NCBI GenBank assembly: GCA_004151065.3
Contig: NWUY0300071862.1
Coordinates: forward strand, 1-11,410
Reading direction: 5' to 3'
DNA length: 11,410 bases
DNA from: Larix sibirica
Lineage: Eukaryota; Streptophyta; Pinopsida; Pinales; Pinaceae
Below are positions 1-7,850 of this stretch, piece by piece. The position numbers and the translations under genes are program-made. The stretch's first letter is position 1. Every line of letters begins with the position of its first letter. Below the pieces are notes generated by a model. It saw only the letters and a list, made by a program, of their open reading frames with translations. It was not told where the DNA came from and searched no databases.

Positions 1-273
1 GTGAAACTTATGTAGAATGACATAATTCATTAAGCTTTGTAAAAAAAAAATATCCTTTAAAATTTGGGTAATCATAAAATTTATATCATCTTAAGAACAT
101 ATATTATTACATTATGCCTTGGGAATATGTACAGTTTGAAAAACTAGAAAGAAAAACTTCACTCTCAAAATCATAAACCTTTTTATATATGGGGTTAATA
201 TACATAAACAAAACCAATTCTTTTATTAAAACCATAATACAAAATCTCAAAAATGTAAGTGAAGTCTATATTA
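1..273. other. anonymous A+T-rich DNA
   Basis: No coding motif, repeat or RNA fold was recognised here. It is the left flank of the SINE insertion, and its last bases lead directly into the left target-site duplication. Confidence 0.6.
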
Positions 274-283
274 GGTAAGTCTA
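274..283. repeat. SINE target-site duplication, left copy
   Basis: The 10-mer GGTAAGTCTA lies here and is repeated exactly at 504-513, directly after the short A-tail of the SINE. Such a pair is the normal mark of target-primed reverse transcription. Confidence 0.75.
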
Positions 284-503
284 GTGATTGTCAATTGGGT
301 GTAGCTTCAGTGGTTGAGAGGAATGATTGTTACCCTTCCCACCCAGGATCAATTCCCGCAAGTGACATGTTGGGCTCTTAAATGATCATATTGTTGTATT
401 GGCCTTGAGCCCTGAAGAATCTGGTTTACCATGGTTACCATCCTCAAAATGAGGGGAAATACCTAGCGGGTTTCCCCAAGATATGTATGCTGAGAAAAAA
501 AAG
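284..503 (+). mobile_element. tRNA-derived SINE, about 220 bp, apparently full length
   Basis: This is a short non-autonomous retroposon that would be transcribed by RNA polymerase III and mobilised by a LINE. An A-box-like run, TAGCTTCAGTGGTTGAG, lies at 302-318; it has one extra base compared with the tRNA consensus. A B-box-like run, GGATCAATTCC, lies at 346-356 and matches the consensus GGTTCGANTCC at all but two positions. The gap of about 30 bases between the boxes suits a tRNA-derived promoter. The tRNA-unrelated body follows and ends in eight A residues at 495-502. Exact 10-bp direct repeats (274-283 and 504-513) flank the unit, so both ends are probably present. I do not recognise the SINE family. 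The few promoter changes and intact duplications suggest it is younger than the broken elements to its right. Confidence 0.75.
302..356 (+). promoter_or_regulatory. internal Pol III promoter of the SINE (A and B boxes)
   Basis: A-box-like sequence at 302-313 and B-box-like sequence at 346-356. The order, spacing and strand agree with a tRNA-derived internal promoter. Activity today is unknown, because the B box differs from consensus at two positions. Confidence 0.6.
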
Positions 504-513
504 GGTAAGTCTA
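504..513. repeat. SINE target-site duplication, right copy
   Basis: Exact copy of the 10-mer at 274-283, placed directly after the A-tail of the SINE. Confidence 0.75.
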
Positions 514-1546
514 CCGACATCAAACACATTTAATTCTCTAAAGGGAGACTATTTGCAATGTAAATGAAAACTAATGATTGAGGGTTATAAAATTCCCCAA
601 TTAGGTGACTTATCACCCATTTTAATGATAATCCTACTTGTGTTGACATCTCCTTTCAAAGTACACGTGATTGCTTGCTTTCTTGTATAATTGTCACCCA
701 CTAATCAATGGAAATGGGGTCTTTATTGTTTCAGTGATTGCTCTATAACTTGTCGCTTGCTTTCTTTGCTTTAGCCTCTTTTTCATCTAATGTGCTATTC
801 TTGAGGTGAGTGTGTTTTGTTTATGGTACATGGGACCAAATTCAAGTGCTCAAGGAGCTACACCAAATGTTTAAGCTCTACTTGTAGTTTGTTGGCAGAT
901 GCACAAATTTCACTGAATACCTTTGATACATACGTTTGGGATTTGTTCCTTCGGTGTCATCTTGTTTAACCAATTACACTTTTGAATCATAAAATTGTGC
1001 TTTATTTAATGGAGAGATACTAAGTTTAATTTGTGCTTTATTCAAACTAAAATAGTAACCCACTAATGCAACGTGAAAAAAATAAAACAACAAGATGACA
1101 AAATGTTGTGTAGATCAAATAGAAAATCCAACTTCAATCCATTAAAGTGGGAAACTATAACCAACATCAAAGATGTTTGTAAATTAATGGGTGTCTAATA
1201 GTCAATGCATATTTTTTGTCAACCATTCTAGATGCAAAATTCAACCAACATTCAAGACAAGTTCATTGCTTGGTTTGTTGACATAATTCTTTTAAATTCA
1301 AAAGAAAGTGAGCTCCAAAGATTTGAAACATTTGGTTTGCTAAACTAATAGTTTTACATGGTTATATATATACATGTGTGTGCTATGATGAAGAAATTGT
1401 TTTTTATTGTAAGGCATTATGTTTGTTTTTAAAGATTTCATTAGTGTGGTTGAACATTTAGGTTATGAAATTGTGTGGCTCGTTTAATTTTCACGAGTCA
1501 ATGCAATGAATCCTTTGCCTCAGATACTGAATTTGTTTACTTCATA
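514..1546. other. anonymous flank between the SINE and the P450 fragment
   Basis: No open frame or transposon motif was found. A run of alternating T and A at 1363-1372 precedes the P450 start by about 175 bases and could be the old gene's TATA box. In such A+T-rich DNA this is weak evidence. If the P450 fragment is the 5' end of a former gene rather than a moved piece, this stretch would be its former promoter and leader. Confidence 0.5.
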
Positions 1547-1869
1547 ATGTATTCGATGGCAATTTCTTCAGCAAATTATTATCTAGTTGTGGGAGTTATG
1601 ATGTTATGCATTTCATCCTTAGGAAGAAGAAGAAGAATATTATATTTCCACTGGGTCCTCCTAGATGGACCATCATTGGAAATGCCCTTCAATTGCGTGA
1701 TAGACCTCATGAATCTCTCTTTGGACTTGCATAGAAATATGGACCTCTCTTGTCTCTAAGACTAGGAATCAAGTTAAGAATGATTATGTCATTTCCATCT
1801 ATGGAAAAAGAGATGTTGAAGAACAATGATTAGACCTTCTCTAGCAGGTTAATCAACATGGACCCTTAA
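1547..1869 (+). pseudogene. cytochrome P450 N-terminal pseudogene fragment (plant A-type, CYP71 clan)
   Basis: Plant microsomal P450s are haem mono-oxygenases of about 500 residues anchored in the endoplasmic reticulum. About the first 105 codons survive here. The ATG at 1547 (or 1556, giving MAISSANYYLVV) opens a hydrophobic anchor, followed by four arginines at 1625-1636. A frameshift between 1637 and 1648 moves the reading to the next frame. There the proline hinge reads LGPPRWTIIGN, followed by RPHESLFGLA, KYGPLLSLRLG, SMEKEMLKNND and TFSSRLIN, the usual order in A-type P450s. In-frame stops lie at 1732-1734, 1831-1833 and 1867-1869; the first two are TAG where the family usually has glutamine. 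The I-helix, ExxR and haem-cysteine regions are absent. The fragment ends where the opposite-strand retrotransposon relic begins. The clan is fairly clear from these motifs, but the family is not. Confidence 0.87.
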
Positions 1870-1871
1870 GG

Positions 1872-2062
1872 TTAACTTGTTGAGCACCGGAAAATCAAGA
1901 TACATATGCCATGCACCTTCTTTTTTTAAAACCATGACCACTGGGGATGAATATGGTCTAGTACTGGGACGAATGGATCTTGCCTCCAATAGCTCTTGGA
2001 TGATCTTTTCAATCTCGTTCTTTTGTGCAAGTGGGTGCCTATATGGTCATAAATTTGGTGGT
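1872..2062 (-). pseudogene. Ty3/gypsy reverse transcriptase, N-terminal fragment
   Basis: On the minus strand a continuous frame reads HPLAQKNEIEKIIQELLEAR, then SIRPSTRPYSSPVVMVLKKE, then MYLDFPVLNKLTL. This is the well-known start of Ty3/gypsy reverse transcriptase: the entry helix, the SPYSSPVV-like strand, the VLKK(E/D)G turn and the DFRALNKLT-like motif carrying the first conserved acidic residue. Homology stops directly after the NKLT motif near 1872. The palm with its YVDD-type active site is absent. Upstream the frame is interrupted at about 2062 by a stop. The fragment cannot be active. Confidence 0.93.
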
Positions 2063-2394
2063 TGACTTCCTGGAATCAAGGTAATACCATGATCATGATC
2101 ACCTCTAGATGGGGGTAATCCCTAGGGTGTCTCAATGACATGTTGATGTTTGTCCAAATCCATTTGTAAGTCAAGTTGGATTTCTAGTACAGTAATGTAT
2201 AGAGCCTAGATGGCATGCAATTGAGCAATAATTCCATAGTGGTCTTTCTTCAATAATTTTTCCATCTAATGAGAATTTATGATTTCAAGGGAGCCTACCT
2301 GGATAACTTAAAGGGTGTGAGTATGAGAGTCTTGGGTAAAACTCAAGTATAATTCCTTGAAGTCCATGGTTATTGGGCACAATGTGTGTATCCA

Positions 2395-2700
2395 TTATGC
2401 CCCTAAAACTATATCACAATAAACCATATCTATGGACAACATATGAGTTTTGAGATTATAGTCACCCAATTGAAGTTTCACATTTTCGCAGAGCCTCCTG
2501 CATTTCATCATCCCTCTATTGACTACCATAATTTGAAATTTGGACATTGGGTGGACATAATAGTGAAGTTTTCATCCACTCTCATGTAAATGAAGTTGTG
2601 GGTGGTTCCACTATCAACCAAAACTACCAGTTTTCGGTGCTTGATGTAACCCAAAAGTTTTAATGTTTGTGGGGATGAAATACCATATAAAGCATGAAAA
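2395..2700 (-). pseudogene. Ty3/gypsy retropepsin-like protease fragment
   Basis: The minus strand carries ISSPQTLKLLGYIKHRK, then LVVLVDSGTTHNFI. The catalytic DSG triplet lies at 2607-2615. After a frame change near 2525 the conserved text continues with KLQLGDYNLKTHMLSIDM and CDIVLGA, and a stop falls at the residue after VLGA, close to 2395. This is the aspartic protease domain that matures gag-pol. The DSG motif is intact, but the domain is split by a frame change and a stop. About 300 bases of linker with several stops separate it from the reverse transcriptase fragment. Confidence 0.92.
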
Positions 2701-2822
2701 GAGATGAGTGATTCTTCTTGATTGTCTTCATGATCTAATTCTTCTTGCATAGAGGGTGTTTTATCAACCGTCCTCGAACATAGGAGTATCTTCCACAATG
2801 ATGTCTTCATAATGGGTAGGAG

Positions 2823-3900
2823 CAGTCACATCAATTTGAAATAACTTATGTTATTTACATTTATGACCTGGAGCATACTTTTCATCACAATTATAGCAAA
2901 GTCCCCATATTTTTCGTTTTGTCATTTCTTTTGGAGACAACTTCTATACTTTCAAGGAAAAAGAACGAATTGTGCTTAAGGAATTGACTTGCATAGGACG
3001 TGAGCAGGGGATGAATGGTAGTTTGTTGGTTTGCGCATTGATCATGGTCTATACTTCTATATCCATATGAGATGCCTCTAACCAGGCAGCAGGTCGTTGC
3101 ATTATGAATTGTACTTGAATTTCCTCCTTGAGACCAATAATGAAACATTCTTTATAGAAAGAATCTATTAACTTCTCTATGTAGATGGCTAATTTCTTAA
3201 AGGCAGAGATAAAGTCTACGTTTGATCATTTTTGGCATAACTTGGAAAGTCGTCCCAAATAGTGAGTATCTCGCTTGTAACAACCATGCAAAGATTTAAC
3301 AAATAAACTCTGAGGAATGAAGTGCCCATAGGCTTCAGTTTATGCCACTCCCACAATTGTCATCATCCTGGATCCAAATACAAAACCTGCACCCTAAGTT
3401 TCATCATATCATTAGTAATTCCATGAAGTGTGAAGTAGTGTTCCATCTATGTAACCCATACTGAAGGGTTAGAACCATCTAACTTGTTCATGTCTACCTT
3501 AGGAAAGCGATTCACGGTGTTATTATCCATGGGGTGTGGGTTAGGGTTGTGAGGCCTTGAAGAGTGTTGATGGTGGCTAGATAGTCTCGAGCGAGATGTT
3601 CCTTCTTGGTGTGGCTCGCTATGTTGTGTATCTCAAAGGACCTCTTCTGACATGCGATGAGATGTTAACCGATTCAGATATTCAGTTAGCTTTTCCAACT
3701 TTTGATCTGGTTTCTTACTTCATTCTAAAGTTCCTTCATCTGGCCTTGATTGTCCTAGATGTTTTCCTAAAGACTGTTGTATTTTTCTTCAAGGTCATCA
3801 AACCTTTGGGAATTATAGCATGTGTTCATGTTTCCTCGGGTCTTGAAAGGTGGTCTATAGGGAGGAGTACCTTCTACCATGGGATGGTTATGTGATTGAG
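2823..3900 (-). pseudogene. Ty3/gypsy gag pseudogene with capsid region and zinc knuckle
   Basis: Gag packages element RNA into cytoplasmic particles. On the minus strand a charged, probably coiled-coil N-terminal part (QRFDDLEEKYNSL, near 3767-3810) is followed by KVDMNKLDGSNPSVWVT, MEHYFTLHGITNDMMKL and VLYLDPG at 3368-3510. The Retrotrans_gag-like core follows at about 3050-3219, with FKKLAIYIEKL, CFIIGLKEEIQVQF and QRPAAWLEAS. A linker with SPKEMTKRK leads to the zinc knuckle CYNCDEKYAPGHKC within 2854-2904. All four ligands are kept, in the C-x2-C-x7-H-x-C spacing common in this plant lineage. Several stops and at least two frame changes interrupt the gene. One stop is a TAG between WVT and MEHYF. 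Confidence 0.9.
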
Positions 3901-4094
3901 GTTTACACATTGAACTACAAATCTTTTTCAAAGCAGTGTTTGAGGACAAAATTTTGAAATAAGCACAACTCATAAAACCCTGATTGGGAGATGATCTGGA
4001 GACTTTTGTAACTTTGAAATTCTTTTGTCGTATAAAATTTTGTACTCTATAGTAGCTTGATATGTCCACTTTGCAATTCCAAAGGTTTCACTGA

Positions 4095-4108
4095 ATTCTG
4101 ATGTGCCA
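4095..4108 (-). promoter_or_regulatory. possible decayed primer-binding site of the Ty3/gypsy relic
   Basis: The minus strand reads TGGCACATCAGAAT, which resembles the initiator tRNA-Met primer site TGGTATCAGAGC with a two-base insertion and mismatches. The place is right: between the gag N-terminal region and the LTR-like stretch to its right. A second weak match, TGGTATCCAAG on the minus strand near 4394-4404, competes with it. Neither is secure. Confidence 0.3.
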
Positions 4109-4640
4109 AGCAAAAATTAGGGTAGTTTTTTCCAATTTTATCTTTCTCGGAAGGGAGAACTTGTATGGATTGCCATGTGTCTAATTTTCAGTTACAAATA
4201 TGAGATTTATACCAAATGTACATTTTTATGTCTTCTTCTCAATTGAATAAGTGGCACTCAATTTGGAGTTCTGAAACTTCAGATATAATAGTGTTACCCA
4301 GAACACCTGTTTAGGGCTAATTTTTGGGCTATTCAAATTATCTAACTTACAACGCTTGTATTTCCAAATTGGTAGCGAACCATAATATGAAACTTGGATA
4401 CCAATTACTTACCTATGTCCTTTATATGCCTCGTGAATTTTGGACCCTGAAAGGTCACAGAGAAAAAATGGGAGCAAAAATTCTAAAATGACTCATTTGA
4501 AAGGGCCAAACCCCATGCAAAATTCCCTTCACTTTGACAGAGTATAACTCCAAAAGTGCAATATTATAAACCATTCTTATATCTAAAAGGAATCACAAGT
4601 GCAATCTGGAGCATAATTATTCATGGTCTATTGATCAACT
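4109..4640 (-). repeat. possible decayed 5' LTR or leader of the Ty3/gypsy relic
   Basis: This non-coding stretch lies exactly where the 5' LTR of the minus-strand element should be, upstream of gag. It contains a TATA-like CATATAAA on the minus strand at 4421-4428. No second LTR is present in the window because the element is truncated, so the ends cannot be fixed by comparison. I could not identify TG/CA termini or a target-site duplication. The right boundary is a guess. Confidence 0.3.
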
Positions 4641-6781
4641 GTAGTGGTGGTGTTTATATTGACATTAGTTTCCAATTAATATCATGATGAGTGCAGAGTA
4701 AGGTCATAGGATGGACTTGTTTGTATAACTCAATGTTTTTAGTATTCCTACCTCATCCAAGTGGACATTCAACAAGTAATTATGATATAGATCTGTATCT
4801 AGTGATTTGATAATGAAGAGTTGAATGAGCTTGTTATCTTCTTGATATGTCATTGTTGATGATGATGTTATTCATCTCTATTTTGATACTAATCATCAAA
4901 TTGGTAGACTCTCCCTCTAAGCTTCGACATCAATTATTTGAATGGGATTGATAAGCATGTAAGAGATACCCACATATATAAGGAGATCAATGGATATGTG
5001 CACATTTAAATATTATGTAACAAGAGTTGGTGCAATGGAAAACAACAAAGATGAATCAATAGTGACACATGAAACATGAAAAGCATAATATCACCATGTT
5101 TCCTACTCTAACACTATACAATTTTCATTGGCATGTGTTTCAAGGTAGAATAGAGAATCTGCAACTATAGGAGAAACATACCTTGTGTGCATAAATCTCA
5201 ATATGGAATGTGAGGCTAGTTTCACGTAATGTCTAAGTTAAGAAGATACAACGAGGATCAACAACAATACTTATAAAATAATATTTTACAGATTTCAATT
5301 ACCTAATGGAATTGATGAGGTTAATCCTAAGAGTATGTCTTGGGCACTAAGAAACAATGATGATATTCATTGTGACACATTGTGATTGTGTTCAAAACAG
5401 TGCAACCTGCCTTTTGTAATTCTAAGTCAGCATTATGGGTCAAACTTGCACAAAGGGTATTGCTCATTAGAAGTGCAAATATTTTTTACAATTATCATAA
5501 CTCTTGTGTTGTTCTCGCTCAAACAAGCTCAATTTTGGGACTAAAATGGCATACTTTCTAGTGCAAAAAATAGCAATATAGAGGGACTTTCTGTGTTAGA
5601 ACTAGGCTTTGTGCAAGTGTTGCATGAATCAATATGAAGCTAATGTGTACATAACCAAAGCTAATTTAAACAGACTCCTAAGTTGCAATGCAGTTGGATT
5701 TTCATATACTCTAGGGTGTAGATGAGGCCATCTCAAAAATTCAAGTAGAGTGGAGGTAATGGGGAAGTTTTGAAGTTAGAGGCTTATTTGGATCCATCCA
5801 TGTGACTTTGAACTAAGCTATGTAGGTATCTTCATGAATACCTACGTTAACATCCATCTTGGAGAGGTTAGGAGCATTAATAAAGAACTTTAAAGAGGGG
5901 ATTTACATTTCTCAAGATTTAGCTACTAAAGAATACAAGTGACTATCAAACCAACTAATTACAAAATACATGGGTACATGTTGTAAATTGAATGAGGGTT
6001 AACCATGCACCAAAATCTTGTGCAACATACACACATGGGAACTCAACATGGTGAGTTCAAGGAAAACAATAAACTCATCTCAAATGATCAAGGGATCATC
6101 TTCTTTGGCATGAATATTATTTTAGCAACATGATGATGAGAACCATCCTAATGTGACTCCAATCTATCTACCTCATATGTGTCCCAAACGTCACATACAA
6201 AAAGAAAAGGGATGACTATAATGTGGAAAAGTCAATTCTTAGTCCAAATACCTTTGAAAGTGGAGTTGAAAACATGGTCTTTCTAAGGTTCTTAATGTTT
6301 TGTAACGCTCCGTATTACTTTTGTTGTTGGGATTAGACCAAAACATGATATTGAGAAAATGAGACCCAAGTCTAACGAATTATACTTCCACCAATTGTAC
6401 TTTGTATGTGAAAATAGTAGTTATTGCTTCCATTTTATATATGTCAAATCCATAGTTTATGTTTTTCAAGGTTGACTTGTAGACCATGATCATCATAGAA
6501 AAAGTATCAACCTACATTTGAAATCTTGTGACTATGTGAGATAACAAAACAATATTGATAATAGCATCAAAAAATAATAGAATGACATTGAGAATCCCAA
6601 GAGAAAACAACCATTTAGATCTCTTGTTTTTTAATTAGGGATTTATGGTTCATTGATATAACATCCAAAGAGAGTGGATGAGGGTGGGAAACATAGTTTA
6701 CTATTATGGTATTATGTAATCAACATTGCCCATTTTAACAAAATTGGGTGTCGTGACTAAACTCAAAATTAGATATCTCAC
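4641..6781. other. about 2.1 kb without a recognised gene or element
   Basis: I read both strands and found no domain motif, no long frame and no RNA gene. Stops are dense in all frames. Two small perfect inverted repeats occur: arms GTAGGTAT/ATACCTAC at 5822-5829 and 5838-5845, and GAACTCA/TGAGTTC at 6039-6045 and 6052-6058. Position 6301 begins TGTAACGCTCCG, which resembles the start of some plant LTRs. No matching end or duplication was seen. The stretch is probably old, decayed repeat. Confidence 0.5.
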
Positions 6782-7314
6782 CAAGGAAGAGTCCACAAAA
6801 TAATGATATGGTATCAAATATTGTGGAATGATGCTCCAACAAGTATAAATTCAAGAAATTCCACACCTTCTAATCAAATGAAAAATGTATAAAGCAAAGG
6901 ATTTCAGTATGTTATTTTTCAAAAATCCAATGAAACCTTTATAAAATAAATGGCATATGAAGATTACATGAACATATACAAATAGTTGTAGAATGTGTAA
7001 AGCAAAGGATTTCATTGTGTTATTTTATGAAAATGCAATGAAACCTTTATGAAATAAATGGTTTATGAAGATTACATGAACTTATACAAATAATCGAGTA
7101 ATAACAAGAAAGAGTCCATAAAATAATGATATGGTATCAAATATTTTGCAATGATGCTCCAACAAGTTTATAAAAACGCAAGAAGGTCCATCCCTTGTAA
7201 TGCAACATACAATGTGTAAAGCAAAGGACTTCATTGTGTTATTTTAAAAAGAAAAGATAGTGAAAAGTTTTCAAGAAATATATAACTATGAATATTTCAA
7301 GAACTTATACAAAT
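6782..7314. repeat. degenerate tandem repeat, A-B-B-A-B order, about 105 bp per block
   Basis: Two block types alternate. Block A occurs at 6782 and 7105, sharing AATGATATGGTATCAAATAT and then ATGATGCTCCAACAAGT. Block B starts at 6884, 6992 and 7211, sharing TAAAGCAAAGGA near its start and ATACAAAT at its end. Block starts are 102, 108, 113 and 106 bases apart. The A-to-B joins at 6849-6884 and 7174-7211 can also be aligned. The simplest reading is a repeat of about 210 bp (A plus B) present about two and a half times, with block A missing from the middle unit. The third B copy is the most diverged. No coding frame persists through it. Confidence 0.87.
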
Positions 7315-7689
7315 GAATAGTGTCAATTTCGTATAAGTTTTAGAATATAAGTACTATAGATGAAAAAAAGCAATACAAACAAGTAGTAACCAAATGCTAT
7401 CTAATAAATACATGCAAACAAGAGATTGCAAGAAAAATACCAATCCTTTAAAAGTCAATCCCTAATATTGCTAATTTACAACTCGAATGGAGTAATGGCA
7501 TGAATTTTGTGGTAGATCTTAAGTATAATGTAGCAAGGGTTCATAAAGAGCCATCATGCTTTGTAGTTGCTACCTTGACAACTAAAAATGCTAATTCAAT
7601 CTGTGCATGCACCCCTTATCCATGTATAGCTTCAACTCCAAGTCATCTTATCAATACAAAATTCCTAGCAATCCATGTTCATGACCATT
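7315..7689. other. anonymous spacer right of the tandem repeat
   Basis: No convincing homology was seen. A 67-codon plus-strand frame at 7500-7703 has no domain and starts inside DNA that may be the decayed far end of the minus-strand LINE. I do not treat it as a gene. Confidence 0.5.
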
Positions 7690-7850
7690 ATCTCAGCAGC
7701 TAAAAACATTATTTAAATTTGTTCCACCACCCTAAACCTCACACCACTTTAACTCTGAGTCATCCTCTCAATGCATGGAACCCCCAACCTCCCCTATTTA
7801 CAATCCACTATTGGTTGTGTTCTTTTGAAGCGCTCCATGGTATGAAGGTG
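7690..7850 (-). pseudogene. possible RNase H-like tail of the LINE ORF2 relic
   Basis: Some plant LINEs carry an RNase H domain after the ORF2 zinc finger. The minus strand reads YHGALQKNTTNSG near 7819-7845, resembling the FDGA.QGNP..G motif. DDSELKWCEV and GGGTN (within 7718-7733) follow, resembling the usual GLG.GTNN motif. Several stops interrupt it. The order and spacing are right, but the first catalytic aspartate appears as histidine and similarity is low. This is a tentative call. Confidence 0.38.

Larger units (their letters stand above)
1870..4108 (-). mobile_element. Ty3/gypsy LTR retrotransposon relic, truncated within reverse transcriptase
   Basis: Read on the minus strand, the order is leader, gag, zinc knuckle, protease, start of reverse transcriptase. 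This is the normal gag-pol order of a plant Ty3/gypsy element. The rest of reverse transcriptase, RNase H, integrase and the 3' LTR are missing, because the relic ends at about 1870 against the P450 fragment. Stops and frameshifts occur throughout, so no functional polyprotein can be made. Sections with recognisable motifs are listed separately. The open frames of 85 to 100 codons in this region are frame fragments or shadows of gag-pol. Confidence 0.92.

Noticed and set aside
302-356. tRNA gene
   Set aside because: A- and B-box-like sequences are present, but I could not form a full cloverleaf with an acceptor stem. The flanking duplications and A-tail fit a SINE better.
985-1045. Short direct repeat around TTGTGCTTTATT
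   Set aside because: Two copies of a dozen A+T-rich bases about 46 bases apart are too little to call an element.
1363-1372. TATA box of an active P450 promoter
   Set aside because: The run of alternating T and A is common in A+T-rich DNA, and the gene behind it is broken. I kept it only as a remark.
1475-1546. Earlier start for the P450 frame
   Set aside because: The open frame begins after a TGA at 1466 and its first codon is GTG. The first ATG is at 1547, and the residues before it do not resemble a P450 N terminus.
1877-2065. Plus-strand 62-codon open frame
   Set aside because: It is the antisense shadow of the reverse transcriptase fragment, whose minus-strand reading gives clear family motifs.
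2891-3148. Minus-strand 85-codon open frame as a gene
   Set aside because: It is a shifted frame of gag. The neighbouring frame reads CFIIGLKEEI and QRPAAWLEAS, which is the real capsid text.
3596-3895. Plus-strand 99-codon open frame with hydrophobic stretches
   Set aside because: It is antisense to the gag N-terminal region. The hydrophobic look comes from reading the opposite strand of a charged coiled-coil segment.
5822-5845. Hairpin with 8-bp arms as a terminator or RNA element
   Set aside because: One short stem without a U-run or conserved context is expected by chance in 11 kb. The same applies to the 7-bp stem at 6039-6058.
6782-7314. CRISPR array
   Set aside because: The blocks are about 105 bp, diverged and contiguous, with no short identical repeats separated by unique spacers, and the context is a plant-like genome.
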